This document shows positions 41,519 through 49,251 of a DNA stretch of 64,000 nt, one piece after another. The notes beneath the pieces were generated by a model. It had not been told where the DNA came from. It saw nothing but the letters and a program-made list of their open reading frames with translations, and ran no database searches. Positions within the stretch are counted from its first letter, which is position 1, and the number at the start of each line of letters is the position of its first letter. Where the stretch lies: contig NZ_BDCC01000009.1 of the NCBI RefSeq assembly GCF_001613305.1, positions 529,126-593,125 on the forward strand. The letters are read 5' to 3'. Source of the stretch: Nocardia vaccinii NBRC 15922. Lineage in GTDB: Bacteria > Actinomycetota > Actinomycetes > Mycobacteriales > Mycobacteriaceae. The translations under genes were made by a program, and so were the position numbers.

Positions 41519-42772
41519 CTACCGGGTGGTTCGGGGCGCTCCGATGCCGGGGTCGATCCGCACCGGCCCGGACGCGGACGGGGCCAGCGGAAAGTCGAAA
41601 ATGGCGGTCGGAATGTACACGGTGGCACAGGAATTCGGGATATCGACAACGCCGGAGAAGCGTCCCTCGATGGGTGCCGCGCCGAGCAGCAGATAAGCCT
41701 GTTCGCGGCTGTAGCCGAACTTGGTGAGGTAATCGATGGCATGCAGGCACGCGCGTTCGAATGCCAGTTGCGAGTCCAGGTACCGCTGTTCACCGTCGAG
41801 GGTGACCGAGGTGCCCGAGAAGGCCAGCCACTCGGAGTAGACCGGACCCTCGTTGCCAGGGAGGAATACCGCGTTCTCGGTCACGCCGTACAGCTGCATG
41901 CCGTTCTTGATCACATCGACCCGCAGGTCGATGAACCCGCCCATCTCGATGGCGCCGCAGAAGGTGATCTCCCCGTCGCCCTGGGAGAAGTGCAGATCGC
42001 CCACGGACAGTTTCGCGCCGTCCACGAAGACGGGATAGAACACCCGGCTGCCGCGCGTGAGGTTCTTGATGTCCTGATTGCCGCCGTTCTCGCGGGGCGG
42101 GGCGGTGCGCGCCGCCTCGGCGGCGATACGGTCGAAGTCGGGACCGGTCAGCGTGCCGAGAATCGCATCGCGGGGTTCCGGCGGCAACGCCAGCGGCGGT
42201 ACTCGCTCGGGGTCGGTGGCGATCAGCGCCGCCTCGCGAGTGTTCCAGGTGCGCAATAGATCGGCCGACGGCGCGGTACCCATCAGACCCGGGTGCATGA
42301 TTCCGGTGAACTTCACTCTCGGGACGTGCCGGGAGGTCGTGGTGTGCCCGCTGAAGTCCCAGATCGCTTTATAGGCGTCGGGAAAGTGCTCGGTGAGAAA
42401 TCCGCCGCCGTTGTCGGTGGCGAAGATCCCGGTGTATCCCCAGCCCTGCCCCGCCAACGGGCCGACTTCCTCCTGCGGAATGGGGCCGATGTCGAGGATG
42501 TCCACGATCAGCAGATCGCCGGGCTCGGCGCCCTCGACGGCGAACGGCCCGGACAGGCAGTGCACCGTGCTGAGCGGGGCGTTGCGCACGTCATCCGCCG
42601 AATCATCGTTGTGGATGGCGCCGTCGAACCATTCGCGTACGTGCACCCGGAACTCGTCGCCGGGACGAACGGTGGCCACGGCCGGGATGTCGGGATGCCA
42701 CCGGTTGTGGCCGACGAACATCTGATCGGTGAACTTCTTGGACGAGTCCAAAGGGAACAGTAACTCGGGCAT
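41519..42772 (-). CDS. fmdA: Formamidase/acetamidase
   Basis: A 417-residue FmdA-type amidase: SSKKFTDQMFVGHNRWHPDIPAVATVRPGDEFRV, GPFAVEGAEPGDLLIVDILDIGP, PRVKFTGIMHPGLMG, VDGAKLSVGDLHFSQGDGEITFCGAIEMGG and the C-terminal AYLLLGAAPIEGRFSGVVDIPNSCATVYIP. It hydrolyses formamide or short aliphatic amides to the acid and ammonia. It is encoded 18 bp downstream of fmdB on the same strand, so the two form an operon divergent from the permease gene. The last part is truncated relative to nothing obvious; the length is normal. It is part of an amide/nitrogen-scavenging island. Confidence 0.93.
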   Translation of the reverse strand: MPELLFPLDSSKKFTDQMFVGHNRWHPDIPAVATVRPGDEFRVHVREWFDGAIHNDDSADDVRNAPLSTVHCLSGPFAVEGAEPGDLLIVDILDIGPIPQEEVGPLAGQGWGYTGIFATDNGGGFLTEHFPDAYKAIWDFSGHTTTSRHVPRVKFTGIMHPGLMGTAPSADLLRTWNTREAALIATDPERVPPLALPPEPRDAILGTLTGPDFDRIAAEAARTAPPRENGGNQDIKNLTRGSRVFYPVFVDGAKLSVGDLHFSQGDGEITFCGAIEMGGFIDLRVDVIKNGMQLYGVTENAVFLPGNEGPVYSEWLAFSGTSVTLDGEQRYLDSQLAFERACLHAIDYLTKFGYSREQAYLLLGAAPIEGRFSGVVDIPNSCATVYIPTAIFDFPLAPSASGPVRIDPGIGAPRTTR

Positions 42773-42790
42773 GGCGATCTCTCTTCGACG

Positions 42791-43069
42791 TCAGGGGCGG
42801 GGAAGTGTGCGGTGCAAGGGGTTTCGCGTGACCCGCGGGCCGCGCCGCGCGGGTGGCGCAGCCACGATCGGCGGCTCGTGCGCGGTGCGCGCGGTGACGT
42901 CGTGCAATCGCGTGGCCGTTGAACCGGAGCGCAGCAGGGAGCCGCCGGAGATGCGCCGCCGAGCCGGTCGCCGGCACACCGGGCACGGCGTGGCATCGGG
43001 CACATCTGCCATGGCGTAGCGGCATACGAACCCGCCGCACGCGGCACAGGTGAACTCGTAGTTGGGCAT
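42791..43069 (-). CDS. fmdB: FmdB-family zinc-ribbon protein
   Basis: A 92-residue protein whose first 45 residues are an FmdB zinc ribbon: MPNYEFTCAACGGFVCRY, and later ATPCPVCRRPARRRISGG, with four cysteines in two CxxC pairs. FmdB is found with formamidase genes and is thought to be regulatory, though its role is unproven. The C-terminal half is Arg/Pro-rich and disordered. Start ATG 43069, with GGAGG 9 nt upstream; the in-frame frame upstream to 43249 crosses the operator and was rejected. It is the first gene of the fmdBA operon. Confidence 0.87.
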   Translation of the reverse strand: MPNYEFTCAACGGFVCRYAMADVPDATPCPVCRRPARRRISGGSLLRSGSTATRLHDVTARTAHEPPIVAAPPARRGPRVTRNPLHRTLPRP

Positions 43070-43227
43070 CGGGCAGGACCTCCGACCGCCCGAGGCGATG
43101 CCTGGGGCATTACTTTTATTTGAGCTTGTTTCGTCCGGCTCCAATCGAAGGCCCGCTCTTTCGCTTATGTGAAACCAATACGTTAAGCCGCCGTTACGAG
43201 ACCGCCCGACGGTTTCCGGATCATTAA

Positions 43228-43256
43228 CTTTCATATGAGTTATAGTCATATGAAAG
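43228..43256. promoter_or_regulatory. Perfect 11-bp inverted-repeat operator
   Basis: CTTTCATATGA-GTTATAG-TCATATGAAAG: both arms are perfectly complementary around a 7-bp spacer that contains most of a TATAGT -10 element (43241-43246). It lies between the divergent fmdB and permease genes. The MarR protein encoded at 46235-46678 is the obvious candidate binder. Related half-sites occur upstream of marR and amiE. Confidence 0.75.
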
Positions 43257-43327
43257 CATTTTCTCTAGCGTCAGTTCTCACCGAGCCCGTGCAGCCCGAC
43301 GGCCTCGACTGCGAGGAGAACGACATC

Positions 43328-45034
43328 ATGACGACACAACCCCCCTCGGCCGCGACACCGTCCCGGTGGCGCCGATTCCAAGACTGGGCCGCTCGCGATG
43401 ACATCGAGGACTATTCGCTGCGGTACGCACCGAAGTCCTTCCGCCGCTGGAGCCCGCTGGCATGCGCGGTCACCGCGCTCGGCGGCATCGCCTACCTGGC
43501 CGACTATTCCATCGGAGCATCGATCGCGGTGACGCACGGTTCGTCCAGTGCCGTGATCGCGATCCTGGTGGCCGCCGTGACGATCTTCCTGACCGGCATC
43601 CCGATCGCCTATTACGCCGCCAAGTACAACCTGGACATGGACCTGCTCACCCGCGGCGCGGGATTCGGTTACTTCGGGTCCACGCTGACCAGCCTCATCT
43701 ATGCGAGCTTCTGCTTCATCTTCTTCGCCCTCGAGGGATCCATCATGGCGCAGGCGATGAAGCTGGCGTTTCACATTCCGCTTCCGCTCGGCTATGTCAT
43801 CGGCTCTCTGCTGATCATTCCGCTGGTGCTGTACGGGATGTCGGCGTTGGCCAAGTTCCAGGTGTGGACGCAGCCGTTGTGGCTGATCCTGTTCGCCGCG
43901 CCGTTGGTGATGATCGCGGTCGCCGATCCGTCCGGATTCAACGGCTTCCTGTCGTGGGCCGGTAACGGCGGCAGTGCGCGGGTCACGGCGATCGGCGTGG
44001 GTGCGGGCGCCGGAGTCGCGCTGTCGCTGATTGCCCAGATCGGAGAGCAGGTCGACTACTTGCGGTTCATGCCGGAAAAGTCGGAGACGCCCGCGCTGCG
44101 TTGGTGGTCCGCGGTACTGGCGGCCGGTCCGGGATGGGTGATCCTGGGCGCCGCCAAGCAGCTGTGCGGCGCCTTCCTCGCCTTCTACGTCGCGGAACAG
44201 GTGGGCTTCACCCGGGCCACCGAGCCGATCGAGCAGTTCCTCGGCGGCTACGGCGCGCTGCTGCACAGCCACGCGCTGGCTCTGGCCATCGCGACCATCA
44301 TGGTGCTGCTGTCGCAGATCAAGATCAACGTGACCAACGCGTATTCCGGATCGCTGTCCTGGTCGAACTTCTTCAGCCGGGTGCTGCACATCCATCCCGG
44401 CCGGGTGGTGTGGCTGGCCCTGCACATCGCGATCGCGCTGGCTCTGATGCTGGGCAACATGTTCACCGTGCTCAACACCATTCTGGGGTTCTACTCCAAC
44501 GTCGCGATCGCCTGGGTGGGCGCGATCGTGGCCGACCTGGTGATAAACAAGGGGATATTGAAGATCAGCCCGCCGTACATCGAGTTCAAGCGGGCCTACC
44601 TTTATCCGATCAATCCGGTCGGATTCGGATCGATGCTCGCCGGGTCCGTGCTGTCCATCCTCGCGTACTTCGGCGCGTTCGGCGCGATGCTGCAGGCCTG
44701 GTCACCGTATCTGGCACTGGCCGTCGCGGTCGTGCTGACGCCGGTCATCGCCGTACTCACGCGCGGCAAATACTATCTGGCACGGCCGAATCCGCTGCGC
44801 GAGGAGATCGAGAAGGAACCGTTGTGGGCCGGCCAGACCCTGCTCGATGTCGTGGACGGCAAGCGCTACGAACTGCCGGATATGGTGCACGACTGCCCCT
44901 TCCACGCGGGAGCGGTCTCCTCGCTGACGTGCACACTCACCAAGAATTGCGGGGAGCAGTGTCAGTCGCCGTCCTATACCGACACCGTGGCGGCCGACGA
45001 CCTCGGCTTGCAGGCCCTGCCCGTACGCGATTGA
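43328..45034 (+). CDS. NCS1-type purine/cytosine-like permease, probably for amides or related N-compounds
   Basis: A 568-residue transporter with about 12 membrane helices. Features of the nucleobase-cation-symport-1 family are DDIEDYSLRYAPKSFRRWSPLACAVTALGGIAYLADYSIGASI near residues 20-65 and RGAGFGYFGSTLTSLIYASF near 115. A hydrophilic C-terminal tail contains CPFHAGAVSSLTC and KNCGEQC. Members import cytosine, allantoin, hydantoins and similar. The genomic neighbours suggest amides or a nitrogen heterocycle here. GAGGAGAA lies 7 nt before ATG 43328; an upstream ATG at 43250 lies within the operator and was rejected. The cysteine-rich tail is unusual for the family. Confidence 0.82.
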   Translation: MTTQPPSAATPSRWRRFQDWAARDDIEDYSLRYAPKSFRRWSPLACAVTALGGIAYLADYSIGASIAVTHGSSSAVIAILVAAVTIFLTGIPIAYYAAKYNLDMDLLTRGAGFGYFGSTLTSLIYASFCFIFFALEGSIMAQAMKLAFHIPLPLGYVIGSLLIIPLVLYGMSALAKFQVWTQPLWLILFAAPLVMIAVADPSGFNGFLSWAGNGGSARVTAIGVGAGAGVALSLIAQIGEQVDYLRFMPEKSETPALRWWSAVLAAGPGWVILGAAKQLCGAFLAFYVAEQVGFTRATEPIEQFLGGYGALLHSHALALAIATIMVLLSQIKINVTNAYSGSLSWSNFFSRVLHIHPGRVVWLALHIAIALALMLGNMFTVLNTILGFYSNVAIAWVGAIVADLVINKGILKISPPYIEFKRAYLYPINPVGFGSMLAGSVLSILAYFGAFGAMLQAWSPYLALAVAVVLTPVIAVLTRGKYYLARPNPLREEIEKEPLWAGQTLLDVVDGKRYELPDMVHDCPFHAGAVSSLTCTLTKNCGEQCQSPSYTDTVAADDLGLQALPVRD

Positions 45035-45091
45035 CCCTCTCCACGAAACCGGCTGGGGCCGAACATGGTTCGGCACCAGCCGGGGCGGTGG

Positions 45092-46171
45092 TCACGAATT
45101 CAGTTCGGCGTGAACGGTGAAGTCCAGCCGATCGGCTCCAGCGAGATAGACCGGCTGACTGGTGTGGACACCCCGCACCCGGACCTCGCCGCGTGGTCCG
45201 TGATACACGGCGGCCGAGGCGGTGCGCTCGATCGCCCGGAGATTCAGGCTGCCGGCCTGTTCGGCCAGCGACGCGAACAACAGCAATCCCTCGTAACAGG
45301 ATTCACCGATGTTGTTCAACGCGGGGGCGAGCGCCCCGAAGCGGTCGGTGTACCGGGCCCCGAAGTCCATCCCCTCCTGGGTGACCATGCTCTCGAAATA
45401 CCCGCTGGCGGTGAACAATCCACGGGTGCTTTCGGCGCCACCGGCGTAGAGGACATCCTCTCCGATCATCATGCCGAGCCGGACCAGGCGCTCATCGAGG
45501 CCGGCCGCGGCGAACGCCCGGTTGAACGCGGCGCAATCGGCACCGACCAGGAACAGCAGCACGCCCTGCGCCGTGGACGATCCGATGAGTTCGAGCGCGG
45601 CGCCGAAATCGCGCCCGCCGAGCGGCACGAACGCCGCACCGACCACCTCGATATCCGTCTCGGCACTGAAATCTACTGTCGCCCTGGTTGTTTCGCGAGG
45701 CCAGATATAGTCGTTGCCGACGATGCACCAGCGCCTGATACCGAACTCGGCGCGCATCCACCGCAGTGCGGGGAACAACTGCTGATCGGGGGTCTCGCCC
45801 ACCATGTACACACCGTCGGAATCCTCACCACCCTCGTAGAATGTGGTGTAGACGTAGGGAATTCGACCGGACGTCTGCGGAGTGATCACCTTGCGCGCAT
45901 TCGACAGATGCCAGCCGACGATCCCGTCGATCAGCCCCTCGCCGATCATCCCGTCGACGCGGGCGGCCAGTGCGGGCAACGACCCGGCGGCGTCGATCGG
46001 ATGCAGGCGCACCGGCCGATCCAGAATGCCGCCACGGGCATTGATGTCCTCGATCGCGAGCTCGGCGGACGCCTCGCAGGACGGCCCGAACATTCCCGCG
46101 GGTCCGCTCAGCGGCACCGCCAGCGCGAGATCCACCGACTCGCGACGATCGCGAAGGTCCCGAGCGGTCAT
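45092..46171 (-). CDS. amiC: AmiC-like amide-binding/periplasmic-binding-fold protein
   Basis: About 359 residues from ATG 46171, with the type I periplasmic-binding fold: VDLALAVPLSGPAGMFGPSCEASAELAIEDINARGGILDRPVRL, then GLIDGIVGWHLSNARKVITP and GRIPYVYTTFYEGGEDSDGVYMVGETPDQQL. There is no signal peptide. That fits AmiC, the cytoplasmic amide sensor of amidase operons in Pseudomonas and mycobacteria, rather than an ABC-transporter receptor such as UrtA. AmiC normally releases the antiterminator AmiR on binding amide. No AmiR is present here, but a MarR gene is divergent from it. Signalling through MarR or a different partner is inference. Confidence 0.82.
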   Translation of the reverse strand: MTARDLRDRRESVDLALAVPLSGPAGMFGPSCEASAELAIEDINARGGILDRPVRLHPIDAAGSLPALAARVDGMIGEGLIDGIVGWHLSNARKVITPQTSGRIPYVYTTFYEGGEDSDGVYMVGETPDQQLFPALRWMRAEFGIRRWCIVGNDYIWPRETTRATVDFSAETDIEVVGAAFVPLGGRDFGAALELIGSSTAQGVLLFLVGADCAAFNRAFAAAGLDERLVRLGMMIGEDVLYAGGAESTRGLFTASGYFESMVTQEGMDFGARYTDRFGALAPALNNIGESCYEGLLLFASLAEQAGSLNLRAIERTASAAVYHGPRGEVRVRGVHTSQPVYLAGADRLDFTVHAELNS

Positions 46172-46207
46172 GGGAACCACCACCGTAATGCTTGCAACTG
46201 AAATTGA

Positions 46208-46234
46208 CTCATACGGCGCTGTATAGTGCTGATT
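46208..46234. promoter_or_regulatory. Shared amiC/marR control region
   Basis: TATAGT (46222-46227) ends 7 nt before the marR GTG. TCATACGG (46209-46216) repeats the half-site seen upstream of amiE, in the 63 bp between the divergent genes, and would place a bound regulator over the marR promoter. Confidence 0.5.
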
Positions 46235-46678
46235 GTGGACGATAGCATCGCCCTTGCCGGGCTGGACGAGTTGGCCCGACTGGTGCGGCAGGTTTCACAG
46301 GAACTCGACAAGACCGTCGCCACCTGCCTCGGCGAGACATCCCCCGGACGCTGGCACGTGCTGAATGCGGTCGCCGACGGCCAGGGCCGTTCGATGTCAC
46401 AGCTGGCCGAAGCCACACAACTCAACGCCGCCACACTCACCCGCCTGATCGATGCCATGATCGCCGACAATCTGGTGCACCGCAAGGTCGACGACGCCGA
46501 TCGACGCCGGGTGCTGGTGTATCCGACCCGGCGCGGCCGGCTGACGCACAAGGTCATGAATCAGGCGCTGGCCGACAGCGACGTCACCGCCATCACCACC
46601 GGCAGCGAAACGCTCACCCGATCCCTGCGGACTCTGCGGGATCGGATTCGAGTGAGCGAGCCCGTCCCGCTGCGCTGA
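46235..46678 (+). CDS. MarR-family regulator of the amide island
   Basis: A 147-residue MarR-type winged helix: GRWHVLNAVADGQGRSMSQLAEATQLNAATLTRLIDAMIADNLVHRKVDDADRRRVLVYPTRRG. In the M. smegmatis acetamidase operon the nearest equivalent regulator is AmiA, a MarR-like repressor (from memory), which supports a role as repressor of amiE and neighbours. GTG 46235 is preceded by TATAGT at 7 nt (leaderless); the GTG at 46226 lies within that hexamer and cannot be used. It is divergent from amiC and followed by amiE 144 bp downstream. CTTTTCATACGG in that gap resembles the palindrome in front of the permease. Confidence 0.87.
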   Translation: MDDSIALAGLDELARLVRQVSQELDKTVATCLGETSPGRWHVLNAVADGQGRSMSQLAEATQLNAATLTRLIDAMIADNLVHRKVDDADRRRVLVYPTRRGRLTHKVMNQALADSDVTAITTGSETLTRSLRTLRDRIRVSEPVPLR

Positions 46679-46750
46679 TCATCCGGCGGTGCCCGACACC
46701 GCCGCAGCCGCCCCGAAACGCCTTCGTTGCACATCCGACATCACGCGGAC

Positions 46751-46777
46751 CTTTTCATACGGGACAGTTTCATTCGA
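46751..46777. promoter_or_regulatory. Half-sites upstream of amiE
   Basis: CTTTTCATACGG (46751-46762) and GTTTCATTCGA (46767-46777) are direct repeats 15 bp apart that resemble the arm CTTTCATATGA of the permease operator. They lie 46-72 bp before the amiE ATG. Confidence 0.45.
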
Positions 46778-46822
46778 TGACATCTGGCGGAGCGCGTCGG
46801 AATCGGAAGAAGGGCAACCCGT

Positions 46823-47851
46823 ATGCGTCACGGAGACATCAGCTCGAGTCCCGACACGGTCGGGGTCGCGGTGGTCAACTACAAGATTCCCCGGCTGCAC
46901 AGCAAGGCCGACGTGATCGAGAACGCGAAGAAGATCGCGGAAATGGTGGTGGGCCTGAAGACCGGTCTGCCCGGTATGGATCTCGTCGTCTTCCCGGAGT
47001 ATTCGACGATGGGGATCATGTACGACCCGGAGGAGATGTACGACACTGCCACCACGGTGCCCGGCGCGGAGACGGAAATTTTCGCCGCGGCGTGCCGGCA
47101 AGCCGAGACGTGGGGAGTCTTCTCGCTGACCGGCGAACGGCACGAGGAACATCCGGACAAGGCGCCCTACAACACCCTCGTACTCATCGACGACCAGGGA
47201 CGAATCGTCCAGAGGTACCGAAAGATCCTGCCCTGGAATCCGATCGAAGGCTGGTATCCGGGTGAGGAAACCTACGTCAGCGACGGCCCGAAAGGCATCA
47301 AACTCTCGCTCATCGTGTGCGACGACGGGAACTACCCGGAGATCTGGCGAGACTGCGCGATGAAGGGCGCCGAACTGATCGTGCGCTGTCAGGGCTACAT
47401 GTACCCGGCGAAGGACCAGCAGATACTCATGGCCAAGGCGATGGCGTGGGCGAACAACTGCTACGTGGCCGTGGCCAACTGCGCGGGGTTCGACGGGGTC
47501 TACACCTATTTCGGCCACTCGGCGATCATCGGCTTCGACGGACGCACGCTCGGTGAGACCGGCACCGAGGAGTACGGGATCCAGTACGCGCAGTTGTCCG
47601 TCTCCGCTATCCGCGACGCCCGTCGATACGACCAGGCTCAGAACCATCTGTTCAAGCTCCTGCACCGGGGCTACACCGGGATCTGGAATTCCGGAGACGG
47701 CGACAAGGGCATAGCGGAATGCCCGTTCGATTTCTACAAGACCTGGGTGAGTGATGCCAAGAAGGCTCAGGAGCAGGTCGAGGCGATAACCCGGGAGACC
47801 GTCGGCGTTGCCGAATGCCCGGTATACGACCTGCCGCACGAAAATCCCTGA
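46823..47851 (+). CDS. amiE: Aliphatic amidase
   Basis: A 342-residue nitrilase-superfamily amidase, starting with the AmiE hallmark [20 protein letters not shown]. The catalytic triad is exactly placed: Glu59 (FPEYS), Lys134 (RYRKILPW) and Cys166 (VCDDGNYPE). It hydrolyses short aliphatic amides such as acetamide and propionamide to ammonia and acid. Length equals Pseudomonas and Geobacillus AmiE. GAAGGG lies 9 nt before the ATG. It is the last gene of the island, following marR, and with FmdA gives two unrelated amidases. Likely induced by amides through AmiC/MarR. Confidence 0.96.
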   Translation: MRHGDISSSPDTVGVAVVNYKIPRLHSKADVIENAKKIAEMVVGLKTGLPGMDLVVFPEYSTMGIMYDPEEMYDTATTVPGAETEIFAAACRQAETWGVFSLTGERHEEHPDKAPYNTLVLIDDQGRIVQRYRKILPWNPIEGWYPGEETYVSDGPKGIKLSLIVCDDGNYPEIWRDCAMKGAELIVRCQGYMYPAKDQQILMAKAMAWANNCYVAVANCAGFDGVYTYFGHSAIIGFDGRTLGETGTEEYGIQYAQLSVSAIRDARRYDQAQNHLFKLLHRGYTGIWNSGDGDKGIAECPFDFYKTWVSDAKKAQEQVEAITRETVGVAECPVYDLPHENP

Positions 47852-47944
47852 CGCACAAGCGGACCGCGTGGGCCCGGCGCACGCGTCGCCACGGCCGTTC
47901 GGCGTGAGCTCGGCCACTACCGCACGAATGCGAGAATGGGAGCC

Positions 47945-49093
47945 ATGACTGCGGTAACCGAGGAACGGACCGGCCTGCGGATCGGCCCCTATCCGGTCGA
48001 TCCGCCGGTGGTGCTCGCGCCGATGGCCGGGATCACCAATGTGGCGTTCCGCACGCTGTGCCGGGAGTTCGGCAGTTCCACCGCGATCTACGTATGCGAG
48101 ATGATCACCGCGCGGGCGGTGGTGGAACGCAACGAGAAGACGCTGCACATGATGGCGTTCGGGCCCGACGAGAGTCCGCGCTCGATGCAGCTCTACGGCG
48201 TCGATCCGAAAACCCTCGGCGAGGCGGTACGCATCATCGTCGGCGAGGGGTGGGCCGATCACATCGATATGAATCTGGGCTGCCCGGTGCGCAAGGTCAC
48301 CCGGCTCGGCGGCGGCTCGGCGCTGCCGTACAAGCGGCGGCTGTTCGCGAACATCGTGCGGGAGATGGTCGCCGCCGCGGGCGAGGTTCCGGTCACCTTC
48401 AAATTCCGCATCGGCATCGATGCGGATCACCAGACCTATCTGGATACCGGCCGCATCGCCGAGGCCGAGGGCGCCGCCGCGGTGTCGCTGCACGCGCGCA
48501 CGGCCGCCCAGCTGTACTCGGGCAAGGCCGACTGGAGTGCGATCGCCCGGCTGAAAGAGGCCGTCACCACCATTCCGGTGCTCGGCAACGGCGATATCTT
48601 CACCGCCGACGACGCCCTGCGCATGATGGCCGAAACCGGTTGCGACGGAGTGGTTGTGGGTCGCGGCTGCCTCGGCCGGCCCTGGTTGTTCGCCGAGCTG
48701 TCCGCCGCGCTGCGCGGCGAACCCGTCCCCGAGGCTCCGTCCCTCGGTCACGTCGGGGAGATCCTGATCCGGCACGCCGAACTCCTCGTCGAGCACGACG
48801 GTCACGACAAGGCCATGCGCGATATCCGCAAACATATGGCCTGGTATTTCATGGGCTTCCCGGTGGGTTCGGAACTTCGCCGGAAATTCGCCACCGTCTC
48901 GAGCCTCGAGCAGATTCGAGATTTGACCGCCCAGCTCGACCCTGCGGCCCCGTTCCCGACCGAGGCCGCCACCGGCCCGCGCGGCCGTCAGGGCTCACCC
49001 CAGGCCAAGGTCTCCCTCCCCGACGGCTGGCTCGACGACCCGGAAGACGACACCGTCCCGTCAGCCGCCGACGTCATGCACAGCGGCGGCTGA
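47945..49093 (+). CDS. dusB: tRNA-dihydrouridine synthase
   Basis: A 382-residue flavoenzyme that reduces uridine in tRNA D-loops. Motifs are VVLAPMAGITNVAFRTLCREF, the MQLYGVDP segment, MNLGCPVRKVTRLGGGSALPYKRRLF with the catalytic Cys, FKFRIGID, SLHARTAAQLYSGKADW and GNGDIFTADDALRMM... VVVGRGCLGRPWLF. The C-terminus adds the usual helical RNA-binding domain and a Pro/Gly-rich tail. GAGAAT ends 7 nt before ATG 47945, so that ATG was chosen over one three codons upstream. It matches the NifR3-like gene of mycobacteria (Rv0823c, from memory) and is followed by the LCP gene. Confidence 0.93.
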   Translation: MTAVTEERTGLRIGPYPVDPPVVLAPMAGITNVAFRTLCREFGSSTAIYVCEMITARAVVERNEKTLHMMAFGPDESPRSMQLYGVDPKTLGEAVRIIVGEGWADHIDMNLGCPVRKVTRLGGGSALPYKRRLFANIVREMVAAAGEVPVTFKFRIGIDADHQTYLDTGRIAEAEGAAAVSLHARTAAQLYSGKADWSAIARLKEAVTTIPVLGNGDIFTADDALRMMAETGCDGVVVGRGCLGRPWLFAELSAALRGEPVPEAPSLGHVGEILIRHAELLVEHDGHDKAMRDIRKHMAWYFMGFPVGSELRRKFATVSSLEQIRDLTAQLDPAAPFPTEAATGPRGRQGSPQAKVSLPDGWLDDPEDDTVPSAADVMHSGG

Positions 49094-49251
49094 ACGAGGG
49101 CGAAATTCTCGGCCCATTTTCCGGGCCGCGGATACGTACACGCCTGAAACGGTGTTGTTCAGGTATTTCTCCGCAGTCGGTCATTATCATCGACTCGGTT
49201 TTGCTCTCGGCGCGGTTTCATCGTCGGCACTAGGCGAGGTGAGGTTCGTTG

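Noticed and set aside
43250..43252. ATG at 43250 as the permease start
   Set aside because: It lies inside the 29-bp palindrome and next to the TATAGT -10; ATG 43328 has a clear GAGGAGAA ribosome site.
45092..46171. Urea or branched-chain amino-acid ABC-transporter receptor for this binding-fold protein
   Set aside because: No signal peptide or lipobox and no permease/ATPase neighbours; the AmiE/FmdA/MarR context fits an AmiC-like cytosolic sensor.
46679..48835. 718-codon open frame on the minus strand opposite amiE and dus
   Set aside because: Antisense to AmiE and Dus with all catalytic motifs intact on the other strand; composition is typical of a GC-driven shadow frame.
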